From Bradyrhizobium diazoefficiens (GTDB taxonomy: Bacteria > Pseudomonadota > Alphaproteobacteria > Rhizobiales > Xanthobacteraceae), in assembly GCF_016616885.1 (NCBI RefSeq), contig NZ_CP067102.1:4616501-4680500 (forward strand): a stretch of DNA of 64,000 nt, read 5' to 3'. Position numbers and translations under genes: made by a program. A model generated the notes under the pieces. The model was not told the DNA's origin. It did no database searches and was given only the letters and a program-made list of their open reading frames with translations. Below are positions 44,042 through 53,912 of this stretch, piece by piece; position 1 is the first letter of the stretch, and each line of letters begins with the position of its first letter.

Positions 44042-45586
44042 ATGTCCTTTTCCAATCTCGGACTATCCGAAAAAGTCCTCGCCGCAGTGGCGGCCACCGG
44101 TTACACCACCCCGACCCCCATCCAGGAACAGGCGATCCCCCACGTCCTCGCACGCAAGGACGTACTCGGCATCGCCCAGACCGGCACCGGCAAGACCGCG
44201 GCCTTCGTGCTGCCGATGCTCACCATCCTCGAAAAGGGTCGCGCCCGCGCACGCATGCCGCGCACGCTGATCCTGGAGCCGACCCGCGAGCTCGCGGCGC
44301 AGGTGAAGGAAAACTTCGACCGCTACGGCGCCGGCCAGAAACTCAACGTCGCTCTCCTGATCGGCGGCGTCTCGTTCGGCGACCAGGATGCCAAGCTGAC
44401 GCGCGGCGTCGACGTGCTGATCGCTACCCCCGGCCGGCTACTCGACCATACCGAGCGCGGCGGACTGCTGCTCACCGGTGTCGAGCTGCTCGTCATCGAC
44501 GAAGCCGATCGCATGCTGGACATGGGCTTCATTCCCGACATCGAGCGCATCTGCAAGCTCGTCCCCTTCACGCGGCAGACCCTGTTCTTCACCGCGACCA
44601 TGCCGCCGGAAATCCGGCGCATCACCGAGACGTTCCTGCACAATCCGCAGAAGGTCGAGGTTTCCAAGCCCGCCACCACCGCCGTCACCGTGACGCAGTC
44701 GCAGGTGCCCGCCGGCCGCGAGGCCCATGAAAAGCGTGAGCTGCTCCGCCGCCTGCTGCGCGAGGCCAAGGATCTCAAGAACGCGATCATCTTCTGCAAT
44801 CGCAAGCGCGAGGTCGCGATCGTTCACAAATCGCTGCAGAAGCACGGCTTCAGTGTCGGCGCCCTGCATGGCGATATGGACCAGCCAGCCCGAATGGCCG
44901 CACTCGAACAGTTCCGCAAGGGTGAGCTGCCGTTGCTGGTCGCCTCCGACGTCGCCGCCCGCGGCCTCGATATTCCCGAGGTCAGCCACGTCTTCAATTT
45001 CGACGTCCCCCACCATCCCGACGACTACGTCCATCGTGTCGGCCGCACCGGCCGCGCAGGCCGGTCCGGCATGGCGATCTCGCTCGTGACGCCACTCGAC
45101 CAGAAGTCGATGGTGGCGATCGAGAAGCTGATCGGCCAGAGCATCCCGCGCGCCGAAGGCGATTACGAGGTGAGCGCAGATTCGGGTGAGCAGAGCGACC
45201 GTCCGCGCGAATCGCGCGGCCGCGATCGTGAACGCTCCCGCGGCGGACGCGGCAAGCCGCAGCGCGGTCGCGACCGTGAGCGCAGCCGAGAGCCGCGCGA
45301 GGCGCGACATTCCTCCGAGGCAGCGCCTTCGTCGGACGCAAGGCCGGCTGCCGAAGCACGGCCGGCTCGCGAAGAGAGGCCGGCACGCGAGGCAAGACCC
45401 CCGCGTGAAGCCAGGCAATCCTCCGAGCCGCGTCATGGCTCGCGCCAGCAGGCCAACAATTCGCATGTGCCGTCGATCGGCCGTCCCGAACCGCGCCGCC
45501 AGCGCGAGGCCGACGCCGAGCCCGGCGATCACTCGCATCTCCCGGCGTTCTTGCTCCGACCGGTCCGCTCCCCCGCCGGGGCCTGA
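44042..45586 (+). CDS. DEAD-box RNA helicase, RhlE type
   Basis: 514 residues. All helicase motifs are visible: Q motif (TPIQEQAIP), AQTGTGKTAAF, PTRELA, DEAD in VIDEADRMLDMGF, TAT (FFTATMPPE), and HRVGRTGRAGRSG. Residues about 380-514 are a low-complexity Arg/Glu/Ser tail with repeated RDRERSR and PAREARP-like units, typical of RhlE proteins that bind RNA in ribosome assembly or cold adaptation. 128 bp separate it from the diguanylate cyclase gene, with a hairpin at 45608-45636 between. Confidence 0.93.
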   Translation: MSFSNLGLSEKVLAAVAATGYTTPTPIQEQAIPHVLARKDVLGIAQTGTGKTAAFVLPMLTILEKGRARARMPRTLILEPTRELAAQVKENFDRYGAGQKLNVALLIGGVSFGDQDAKLTRGVDVLIATPGRLLDHTERGGLLLTGVELLVIDEADRMLDMGFIPDIERICKLVPFTRQTLFFTATMPPEIRRITETFLHNPQKVEVSKPATTAVTVTQSQVPAGREAHEKRELLRRLLREAKDLKNAIIFCNRKREVAIVHKSLQKHGFSVGALHGDMDQPARMAALEQFRKGELPLLVASDVAARGLDIPEVSHVFNFDVPHHPDDYVHRVGRTGRAGRSGMAISLVTPLDQKSMVAIEKLIGQSIPRAEGDYEVSADSGEQSDRPRESRGRDRERSRGGRGKPQRGRDRERSREPREARHSSEAAPSSDARPAAEARPAREERPAREARPPREARQSSEPRHGSRQQANNSHVPSIGRPEPRRQREADAEPGDHSHLPAFLLRPVRSPAGA

Positions 45587-45607
45587 AACCACGATACACG
45601 CCTGAGT

Positions 45608-45636
45608 TGAATGGTCGACCGTTTACCGACCATTCA
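45608..45636. repeat. 10-bp-arm inverted repeat between helicase and GGDEF genes
   Basis: TGAATGGTCG-ACCGTTTAC-CGACCATTCA. It lies 22 bp after the helicase stop. No T run, so it may be an operator or an RNA-stability hairpin rather than a terminator. Confidence 0.5.
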
Positions 45637-45714
45637 TGATCATCCGTTAGCCTACGAACATAATTTAAGCATTGCTGCGGTCGGCTGCGCACCGATCGTC
45701 GTGGGGTATGTTCT

Positions 45715-46782
45715 GTGGTCAAGGTGCTCGATGAACACGAACGCACGATGGCGTTCGCCGAGGTGGCGCTCGGTCAGATCCGGTCGCTGAAGCAAACCGC
45801 AATCCCCCGCAATTACGAGATCTGGTACGTCTACGCGACCGGCTACAACGCTCCGCTCAATAAGATCATCAACGAGACGCTGGCGCGCAACGGCAAGCTG
45901 TCCGAATCCGATCTCGAGCAGATCTACGACACCTATCTCTCCCACATCAAAACGACCGACCGCATCGACAAGGTCGGCGCGCGCGTCATCGGCGAGATCG
46001 ACGACGTGATGACGGTCTTGAGCGACGCGCTCGGCATGACCGGCGCCTACGACGCCAGCCTGTCGGGCGCGATCGAGCAATTGTCCTCTGCCAAGAGCCG
46101 CGAGCAGGTCACGACGATCGTCGAAGCGCTGCTGCGTTCGACCGGCGAGATGCGCGAGACCAACAAGGCGCTGGAAGACCGGCTGACGCTGTCGAAGAAC
46201 GAGATCAGCAATCTCCAGCAGAGCCTGGAAGCAATCCGCGCCGAGAGCCTGACCGATCCGCTGACGGGCCTCGGCAACCGCAAATATTTCGATCGCATGA
46301 TCGGCATAGCCGTGCAGAGCGCGCTCGCGAGCGGCGAGCCGCTGTCGCTCCTGCTGCTCGACATCGACCATTTCAAATCGTTCAACGATTCCTACGGCCA
46401 TCTCACCGGCGACCAGGTGCTCCGGCTCGTCGGCCTGTCGCTGAAGCAGACCATCAAGGGCCAGGACATCACCGCGCGTTACGGCGGTGAGGAATTTGCA
46501 GTTGTGCTGCCCAACACCTCGCTACGCCAGGCGCTCACCGTCGCCGACCATATCCGCCGCGCTGTGATGGCGAAGGAGTTGAAGAAGAAGTCGACCGGCG
46601 AGATCCTCGGCCGCGTCACCATCTCCGTCGGCGTCTCCATACTGAAGCAAGGCGAAGACACCGACGCATTGATCGAACGTGCCGACGCCTGCCTCTACGC
46701 CGCCAAGCGCAACGGCCGCAACCGCGTGATCTGCGAAGTCGACCCCGAATACGCGGTCGAGACGCACAATCGGGTGGCGTGA
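45715..46782 (+). CDS. diguanylate cyclase (GGDEF domain)
   Basis: A 355-residue protein starting with GTG. Residues about 1-160 are an alpha-helical region without a named sensor domain (EIWYVYATGYNAPLN, then a coiled-coil-like stretch before SLTDPLTGLGNRKYFD). The GGDEF domain covers about 175-340 with active-site RYGGEEF (GGEEF variant, active in many enzymes). No RxxD inhibitory site is present at the usual place just before the motif (the residues there are IKGQDITA). It is predicted to make cyclic di-GMP. No membrane helix seen. Confidence 0.9.
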   Translation: MVKVLDEHERTMAFAEVALGQIRSLKQTAIPRNYEIWYVYATGYNAPLNKIINETLARNGKLSESDLEQIYDTYLSHIKTTDRIDKVGARVIGEIDDVMTVLSDALGMTGAYDASLSGAIEQLSSAKSREQVTTIVEALLRSTGEMRETNKALEDRLTLSKNEISNLQQSLEAIRAESLTDPLTGLGNRKYFDRMIGIAVQSALASGEPLSLLLLDIDHFKSFNDSYGHLTGDQVLRLVGLSLKQTIKGQDITARYGGEEFAVVLPNTSLRQALTVADHIRRAVMAKELKKKSTGEILGRVTISVGVSILKQGEDTDALIERADACLYAAKRNGRNRVICEVDPEYAVETHNRVA

Positions 46783-46892
46783 CGCGGACGTAGCAGGCCG
46801 ATCAGCCGCCCGCGCTTGACATTCCAACTTGACGAACGACATCTTCCTCTCCGCTTGTAGCATCCGATCGCGCGTATCGAGGACTTGTCGCC

Positions 46893-47423
46893 TTGCCAAA
46901 CCCGCATGATTTTCACACGCCACAACCGTCCTACACCAGGGACGAGTTGCTGAGATCGAGCGAAGGCGGCTATTTCGGCCCGGGCAACGCGCAGTTGCCG
47001 GCACCGCCGATGCTCATGATGGACCGCATCACTGAGATCAGCCTGGACGGCGGCGCGTTCGGCAAGGGTCACATCGTGGGCGAGCTCGACATTGTGCCGG
47101 GCCATTGGTTCTTCGATTGCCACTTTCGCGGTGACGCGATGATGCCGGCCTCTCTGGGGCTGGATGCGATGTGGCAGATGGTCGGCTACTGGCTCGGCTG
47201 GTCAGGCTCACCGGGCAAGGGCCGCGCCATCGGCGTCGGCGAGGTTGAGGTCACGGGCGCCATCACGCCGGAGACGCGATCCGTGCGCTACGAGGTCGCC
47301 ATGCGCATGGTCCGCCGCGGCAAGCTGGTGCTCGGAATTGCCGACGGCCGCGTGCTTGCTGATGCCGTCTGTGTCTTCACGGCGAAGGATATGCGGGTTG
47401 GCCTGACCAAGGCCGCGGAGTGA
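46893..47423 (+). CDS. fabA: FabA-type 3-hydroxyacyl-ACP dehydratase (variant active site)
   Basis: A 176-residue hot-dog-fold protein of the FabA family, starting with TTG. The catalytic His is in WFFDCHF and the Asp in LGLDAMWQMVGYWLGW, both conserved. The block normally written DPVMPGCLGLD reads DAMMPASLGLD: Gly-Cys is replaced by Ala-Ser next to the active-site helix. FabA makes and isomerises the C10 intermediate for unsaturated fatty acids, normally with FabB next door; no fabB is here. It could be a second, specialised dehydratase. Confidence 0.85.
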   Translation: MPNPHDFHTPQPSYTRDELLRSSEGGYFGPGNAQLPAPPMLMMDRITEISLDGGAFGKGHIVGELDIVPGHWFFDCHFRGDAMMPASLGLDAMWQMVGYWLGWSGSPGKGRAIGVGEVEVTGAITPETRSVRYEVAMRMVRRGKLVLGIADGRVLADAVCVFTAKDMRVGLTKAAE

Positions 47424-47461
47424 GGTCGACGCGCGCACGAGCGCGCTTCAGGATGACATCT

Positions 47462-47551
47462 CGTAGGGCAAAGGCGCGTAGCGCTGCGCCCACCATCTCT
47501 CCAGCATCGCTATTTTGAACGGTGGGCGCGCTTCGCTTTGCCCACCCTACG
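47462..47551. repeat. dispersed palindromic repeat, overlapped by the TfoX-like gene
   Basis: Two imperfect inverted arms: CGTAGGGCAAAGGCGC...GCGCCCACC (47462-47494) and GGTGGGCGC...CCCTACG (47521-47551). This CGTAGGGTGGGCAAAGCGAAGCG-like element is a familiar intergenic repeat of Bradyrhizobium. The right arm encodes the last residues of the TfoX-like protein. Confidence 0.7.
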
Positions 47552-47968
47552 CGCTAGCTTCTTGGCTGCTTTCTTGGCCGGTCCCTTCTTGGCAACAGCC
47601 TTCTTCGGCTCTGCCTTCTTCGCCGCAGCTTTCTTCCTCGGCCGCTTCTTCACCTTGGCGCGCTGGGCGGCGGCAAGCGCCGCCCTCGCCCATTGCGCCA
47701 GTTCCTCGGAATCGTCGAACAGGCGCGCCGGCAGCTCCCAGTAGGAGTTCACCAGCACGGTCTTGGCGCGGGTCGAATACTGGAACGGTTTTGAGCCTTC
47801 GGCTTCAAAGTCCGGAATAGTCACCTCGTCGGCACGGAAAAACAGCCCGGCGCGCAAAGCGAGCGCGAAGTTGATGCCGTCGGCGGAGATGCCGTAGCCG
47901 GAGAACATCTTTCGGATAGCAACGGGGCCGAAATCGGCGAACAGGTCGATCAGGAATTCGCGGTCCAT
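47510..47968 (-). CDS. TfoX N-terminal-domain protein with Lys/Ala-rich tail
   Basis: 152 residues. About 1-100 match the TfoX/Sxy N-terminal domain (FGPVAIRKMFSGYGI, FALALRAGLFFRAD, SYWELPARLFDD). Residues about 105-140 are a Lys/Ala/Pro-rich tail (KKAAAKKAEPKKAVAKK), histone-H1-like and probably nucleic-acid binding. The last dozen residues (RVGKAKRAHRSK) are encoded inside a dispersed repeat, so the natural C-terminus has been replaced. TfoX regulates competence in gamma-proteobacteria, but the role in alphaproteobacteria is unknown. Confidence 0.85.
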   Translation of the reverse strand: MDREFLIDLFADFGPVAIRKMFSGYGISADGINFALALRAGLFFRADEVTIPDFEAEGSKPFQYSTRAKTVLVNSYWELPARLFDDSEELAQWARAALAAAQRAKVKKRPRKKAAAKKAEPKKAVAKKGPAKKAAKKLARRVGKAKRAHRSK

Positions 47969-48011
47969 CGAGGGCTTCCCTGCGCAAGCAAGCGAACCCT
48001 CATAGCATCTC

Positions 48012-48091
48012 CGTCATTGCGAGCGAAGCGAAGCAATCCAGAATCCCTCCGCGGAAAGACCCTGGATTGCTTCGCTTCGCTCGCAATGACG
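48012..48091. repeat. 30-bp perfect inverted repeat, dispersed-element-like
   Basis: Arms 48012-48041 and 48062-48091 are exact reverse complements (begin CGTCATTGCGAGCGAAGCG), with a 20-base loop. It sits between the TfoX-like gene and sufA, just after the sufA stop. Same sequence type as the CGTCATTGCGAGCGAAGC palindromes scattered in Bradyrhizobium genomes. As RNA it would be a very stable hairpin and probably protects or ends the suf transcript. Confidence 0.85.
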
Positions 48092-48098
48092 CTGGGGC

Positions 48099-48509
48099 TT
48101 ACCCGTCGATCTTGGCCGGGCGCAGCTCGACCGATTCGCCGCAGCCGCAGGCGGAGATCTGGTTGGGGTTGTTGAAGACGAACTGGGCCTGCATCTTGTC
48201 GGCCTTGTAGTCCATCTCGGTGCCGAGCAGGAACAGCACGGCCTTGGGGTCGACCAGGATCTTGACGCCCTTGTCCTCGACGACCTCGTCGGTCGGGCGG
48301 ACATCGTGGGCGTATTCGACCGTATAGGACTGACCGGCGCAGCCGCCGTTCTTGACGCCGACGCGCAAGCCCACGATCTCGGAGTCCGCGCGGTGGGTCA
48401 GCTCGCTGATGCGCTGGGCGGCGGCATCGGTCAACCGCATCACCTGCGGGCGGGGCCGCTTCGGCTTCGGAGTAGATGCTGGTGTCGAGCCTGACGAAAT
48501 TTGGGTCAT
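48099..48509 (-). CDS. sufA: A-type iron-sulfur carrier
   Basis: 136 residues of the IscA/SufA/ErpA (HesB) family, which carries or transfers iron-sulfur clusters from the SUF scaffold to targets. All three ligand cysteines are present: one in KNGGCAGQSY and the CGCGES pair near the C-terminus. The first 25 residues are a Pro/Ser-rich extension. Last gene of the suf operon, 49 bp after sufT. Confidence 0.93.
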   Translation of the reverse strand: MTQISSGSTPASTPKPKRPRPQVMRLTDAAAQRISELTHRADSEIVGLRVGVKNGGCAGQSYTVEYAHDVRPTDEVVEDKGVKILVDPKAVLFLLGTEMDYKADKMQAQFVFNNPNQISACGCGESVELRPAKIDG

Positions 48510-48558
48510 GTCAGTGATGTGGTCCGTTGCGGAGCGAATTCAATATCAAGGTTACGTG

Positions 48559-48930
48559 TCACCACATATTGAGGACGAGGCGGGCCTCGTCGCTCATGCG
48601 TTCCGGCGACCAGGCCGGCTCCCAGACGACCTTGACGTCGACCACGCCGACGCCGGGGACGCTGGCGACGGCGTTCTCGACCATGGTCGGCAGCTCGCCG
48701 GCGGCTGGGCAGTTCGGCGTCGTCAGCGTCATCTGGACGTCGACGGAGCGATCGTCCTTGATCTCGACCTTGTAGATCAGGCCGAGCTCGTAGATGTCGG
48801 CCGGGATTTCCGGATCGAACACGGTCTTGAGGCCGGCGATGATCTCGGTCGTGAGACGCTCGGTCTCCTCCGGCGGCAGCGCCGAATGGGTCTCCATCGG
48901 ATTGGCTTTGATTTCGGCCGTGTCACTCAT
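48559..48930 (-). CDS. sufT: SUF-associated MIP18/DUF59 assembly factor
   Basis: 123 residues with the DUF59 core IIAGLKTVFDPEIPADIYELGLIYKVEI (described in parts; DPEIP...ELGLIY is diagnostic) followed by VQMTLTTPNCPAAGELP with the conserved Cys. SufT-type proteins help mature iron-sulfur enzymes. Its ATG overlaps the sufS stop (ATGA, 4 bp), so it is translationally coupled. Confidence 0.92.
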   Translation of the reverse strand: MSDTAEIKANPMETHSALPPEETERLTTEIIAGLKTVFDPEIPADIYELGLIYKVEIKDDRSVDVQMTLTTPNCPAAGELPTMVENAVASVPGVGVVDVKVVWEPAWSPERMSDEARLVLNMW

Positions 48931-50174
48931 GCGAACAAATCCCGCGCCTTCAGCAGCGCCTGTGCCAGATGATCGACTTCTTCCCGCGTATTATACATGC
49001 CGAACGAGGCGCGGCAGGTCGCCGTCACGTTGAACCGCTCTAAAAGCGGCATCACGCAATGGGTGCCGGCACGGACCGCGATGCCCTGACGGTCGATCAC
49101 GGTGGCGACGTCATGGGCGTGCGCGCCCTTGAGCTCGAAGGAGATCACCGGGCCCTTGCCCCGCGCGGTGCCGATCAGCCTGAGCGAGTTGATCTCGCGC
49201 AGTTTGTCCTGGGCATAGGTGACGAGCTCGTGCTCGTGCGCGGCGATGCGCTCCTTGCCGATCGAATTGACATAGTCGATGGCGGCGCCAAGGCCGACGG
49301 CCTCGACGATCGCGGGCGTGCCCGCCTCGAATTTGTGCGGGGGATCGCCATAGGTGACGACCTCGCGCGAGACCTCGCGGATCATCTCGCCGCCGCCATT
49401 GTAGGGGCGCATCGCGACAAGATGCTCGTACTTGGCCCAGAGCACGCCGATGCCGGTCGGCCCGTACACCTTGTGGCCGGTAAAGACATAGAAGTCGCAG
49501 CCGATATCCTGGACGTCGACGGGCATGTGCACGGCGCCCTGGCTGCCGTCGACCAGCACGGGAATGCCGCGGGCATGGGCGATCTTCACGACGTCCTTGA
49601 CCGGCACGATGGTGCCGAGCGCATTCGACATCTGCGTGATCGCGACCAGCTTGGTCTTCGACGTCAGCAGCTTCTCGAACTCGTCGATGAGGAAGTTGCC
49701 TTCGTCGTCGACCGGCGCCCACTTGATCACGGCGCCCTGACGTTCCCTGAGGAAATGCCAGGGCACGATGTTGGAGTGGTGCTCCATGATCGAGAGGACG
49801 ATCTCGTCGCCTTCCCCGATGTTCGGGCCGCCCCAGGACGAGGCGACGAGATTGATCGCTTCGGTGGCGTTGCGGGTGAAGATCACTTCTTCGGTGCGCG
49901 CCGCGTTGATGAACTGCGCAACCTTGGTGCGACCGCCCTCATAGGCTTCGGTCGCGGCGTTGGCGAGGTAGTGAAGGCCGCGATGGACGTTGGCGTATTC
50001 GGACGTATAGGCCTGCGTCATGCGATCGAGCACAACGCTCGGCTTCTGCGCGGAGGCCGCGTTGTCGAGATAGACCAGCGGCTTGCCGTAGACTTGCATG
50101 GCGAGCGCCGGAAAGTCCTGACGCACCCGTTCAACGTCATAGGCGCCGTTCTTGACTGCCGGATGCGTGCTCAT
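48927..50174 (-). CDS. sufS: SufS cysteine desulfurase
   Basis: A 415-residue PLP enzyme of the group II NifS/CsdB class that takes sulfur from L-cysteine. PLP lysine in VFTGHKVYGPTG; catalytic persulfide Cys in RAGTHCVMPLLERF near residue 370. N-terminal KPLVYLDNAASAQKP is the usual family start. The 4-bp overlaps with sufD upstream and sufT downstream indicate one operon. No sufE is seen; a sulfur acceptor must be elsewhere or replaced. Confidence 0.96.
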   Translation of the reverse strand: MSTHPAVKNGAYDVERVRQDFPALAMQVYGKPLVYLDNAASAQKPSVVLDRMTQAYTSEYANVHRGLHYLANAATEAYEGGRTKVAQFINAARTEEVIFTRNATEAINLVASSWGGPNIGEGDEIVLSIMEHHSNIVPWHFLRERQGAVIKWAPVDDEGNFLIDEFEKLLTSKTKLVAITQMSNALGTIVPVKDVVKIAHARGIPVLVDGSQGAVHMPVDVQDIGCDFYVFTGHKVYGPTGIGVLWAKYEHLVAMRPYNGGGEMIREVSREVVTYGDPPHKFEAGTPAIVEAVGLGAAIDYVNSIGKERIAAHEHELVTYAQDKLREINSLRLIGTARGKGPVISFELKGAHAHDVATVIDRQGIAVRAGTHCVMPLLERFNVTATCRASFGMYNTREEVDHLAQALLKARDLFA

Positions 50175-51475
50175 GACCGGCGCTCCAGCCAGCGTTCGGC
50201 AATGCCGATCACGTGCTCGCGCAAGCCATCATCGGCGATCTGCTCGATCGCTTCGCCCACGAAGGCCTGGATCAGCAGCGCCTGGGCCTGCTTCTCCGGC
50301 AGGCCGCGGGCCTTCAGATAGAACAGTAGGCTGTCGTCCAGCGCGCCGGCAGTGGCGCCGTGGCCGCAGGAGACGTCGTCGGCAAAGATCTCGAGCTCGG
50401 GCTTGTTGTCGGCCTCGGCTTCGTCCGAGAGCAGCAGCGCGCGGGTCATCATCTTGCCGTCGGTCTTCTGCGCGTCGGGACGGACGATGATGCGGCCCTG
50501 GAACACAGAGTGGGCGCGATCGTCGATCACCGCGCGGAAGACTTCGCGGCTGACGCAGTTCGGCACCGCGTGGTCGACCACCAGCGTGGTGTCGCCATGC
50601 TCGGTCTTCTGCAACAGGTTGACGCCGTTGGCCGACAGCTCGCTGCCCTCGCCCCCCAGCGTGATGAAGCCTTGCAGGCGGCTGACGGCCGCGCCAGTGG
50701 TCATGTTGAAGAAATTGAGTTTGACGTTGGCGCCGACCGTCACGAAATGCGAGGTCACGTTCACCGCGTCAGGCGCATCGTCCATCAGGCGGATATGCGC
50801 GACGTCGGCATCGTCACCAACCGTGAGGAGCACGGCGTCGTTGATCTGGTAGGCTTGGGCGCCAGCCGCAACGAAACTCTCGACGATGGTGGCGTGAGCG
50901 CCCTTCCCGATCGCGACCTGCGACCGGGTGAAGGCCGACGCGGAAGCTGCGGTCGCGATGTGGATGATCTGGATCGGCGCGGAGAGCTGAGCGCCATCGG
51001 CAATCGAAAGCACCACGCCATCGGTCGCCATCGCCGCATTCAGCGCGATCACGGCGTCGGTGGACGCGGTCTTCAGCAGCCCGGCATCCTTCTCCAGCGT
51101 CTCCCGCAACGTCTTGAATCCCACCTCAGCGGCAAGCGCCTTCACGTCGGAGAGATCGGCCACGAACACGCCGTCGACCAGCACCAGCTTGCGGGCACCC
51201 GCAATCGCATGCGCCTTCACGGCCTCGGCGGCGCGCTTCAGCGCGGCTGCATCCGGTGCGGCCGCGAGCGGCAGCACCTCGCCGACCAGCGCGCGCAGGT
51301 CGGTGTATTTCCATTCTTCGATCCGGCGGTGCGGCAGGCCGAGACGCTCGTAGGTCTCGAACGCCTCGCGGCGCATTGCTGCCACTCCAGGCGAACCCGG
51401 CAAGCGGCCTTCGGCGCTGGTGAAGAGATCGCTCACCGCGCGGCCGTTTCCGGTCTTTGCCACAGCAACGTTCAT
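50171..51475 (-). CDS. sufD: SUF scaffold subunit SufD
   Basis: 434 residues. Beta-helical SufB/D core with FFNMTTGAAVSRLQGFITL, VSREVFRAVIDDRAHSVFQG and DVSCGHGATAGALDDSLLFYLKARG (the SCGHGAT and ARGL blocks are diagnostic for SufD). It partners SufB and SufC in the SufBC2D scaffold that builds clusters. Start MNVAVAKTGNG at 51475 fits the family; the frame extends further upstream but overlaps sufC. 11 bp after sufC. Confidence 0.95.
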   Translation of the reverse strand: MNVAVAKTGNGRAVSDLFTSAEGRLPGSPGVAAMRREAFETYERLGLPHRRIEEWKYTDLRALVGEVLPLAAAPDAAALKRAAEAVKAHAIAGARKLVLVDGVFVADLSDVKALAAEVGFKTLRETLEKDAGLLKTASTDAVIALNAAMATDGVVLSIADGAQLSAPIQIIHIATAASASAFTRSQVAIGKGAHATIVESFVAAGAQAYQINDAVLLTVGDDADVAHIRLMDDAPDAVNVTSHFVTVGANVKLNFFNMTTGAAVSRLQGFITLGGEGSELSANGVNLLQKTEHGDTTLVVDHAVPNCVSREVFRAVIDDRAHSVFQGRIIVRPDAQKTDGKMMTRALLLSDEAEADNKPELEIFADDVSCGHGATAGALDDSLLFYLKARGLPEKQAQALLIQAFVGEAIEQIADDGLREHVIGIAERWLERRS

Positions 51476-51486
51476 CGTAAAATTCC

Positions 51487-52239
51487 TTACGCGGCGTCCT
51501 CGAACTGGGTGTAGCCGGACGCTTCCAGCTCCAGCGCCAGTTCCTTGCCGCCGCTCTTCACGACACGGCCCTTCGACATCACGTGCACGACGTCGGGCAC
51601 GATGTAGTTCAGCAGCCGCTGATAATGGGTGATGACGACCATCGCGCGCTTGGGCGAATGCAGCGCGTTGACGCCGTCGGCCGCAATGCGCAACGCGTCG
51701 ATGTCGAGACCGGAATCCATCTCGTCGAGGATGCACAGGCTCGGCTCGAACAGCGCCATCTGCAACACCTCGTTGCGCTTCTTCTCGCCGCCGGAGAAAC
51801 CGACATTGACGCCGCGCTTGAGCATGTCCTGCGGGATGTTGAGCGACTTCGACACTTCGCGGACCTTCTTCAAGAAGTCCGGCACCATCAGCTCACTCTC
51901 GCCGCGCGCCTTGCGCTGTGCGTTCAGCGCGGTCCGCAGGAAATTCATGGTGGTGACGCCGGGAATCTCGACCGGATACTGGAACGCCAGGAACACGCCC
52001 TTGGCGGCGCGCTCCTCTGGCGCCATCTCCAGGAGATCCTCGCCCTTGAACAGGATCTGGCCGTCGGTCACCTCATAGCCGGGCTTGCCGGCGATGACGT
52101 GCGAGAGCGTCGACTTGCCGGAGCCGTTCGGCCCCATGATCGCGTGGATCTCGCCCTCGTTCACGGTCAGCGTCAGCCCGTGGAGAATCTCACGCTCCTC
52201 GACACGAACCTTCAGGTCTTTCACTTCAAGCAAAGCCAT
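51487..52239 (-). CDS. sufC: SUF ATPase SufC
   Basis: A 250-residue ABC-type ATPase without a membrane partner. Walker A GPNGSGKSTLSHV, Q-loop FLAFQYPVEIPG, signature FSGGEKKRNEVLQ, Walker B CILDEMDSGLDIDALR and H-loop VVITHYQRLL are all present. It drives conformational change of SufBD. Start MALLEVKDLKV (52239) matches SufC proteins; the 21 in-frame codons before it are not conserved. Confidence 0.97.
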   Translation of the reverse strand: MALLEVKDLKVRVEEREILHGLTLTVNEGEIHAIMGPNGSGKSTLSHVIAGKPGYEVTDGQILFKGEDLLEMAPEERAAKGVFLAFQYPVEIPGVTTMNFLRTALNAQRKARGESELMVPDFLKKVREVSKSLNIPQDMLKRGVNVGFSGGEKKRNEVLQMALFEPSLCILDEMDSGLDIDALRIAADGVNALHSPKRAMVVITHYQRLLNYIVPDVVHVMSKGRVVKSGGKELALELEASGYTQFEDAA

Positions 52240-52302
52240 CTTGGTATCCAGTTTATTCAATTGATGTTGGAGCGCGAGATGCGCGCCGCGAGGGGGCGGC
52301 AA

Positions 52303-53799
<1,497 letters not shown>

Positions 53800-53883
53800 T
53801 CTATCCTCCGCTCGCGGTTTCAAGGACCGCGGTGGATCAAACTCGGACGACTATTACGATGTTTTTTGGCAGAAAGCACTGGC

Positions 53884-53898
53884 TTAGAACCGTTCAAG
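53884..53898. promoter_or_regulatory. weak Irr/ICE-like box upstream of sufB
   Basis: TTAGAA-CCG-TTCAAG resembles the rhizobial iron control element TTAGAA-N3-TTCTAA as I recall it, with mismatches in the right half. It lies 85 bp before the sufB start. A second small symmetry, CTTAG-GCT-CTAAG, overlaps the desulfurase stop (53912-53924). Confidence 0.25.
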
Positions 53899-53912
53899 CC
53901 GTGTTTCGTCGC

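Noticed and set aside
46816..46844. TTGACA upstream of fabA as a promoter
   Set aside because: No acceptable -10 at 16-18 bases; left out as unsupported.
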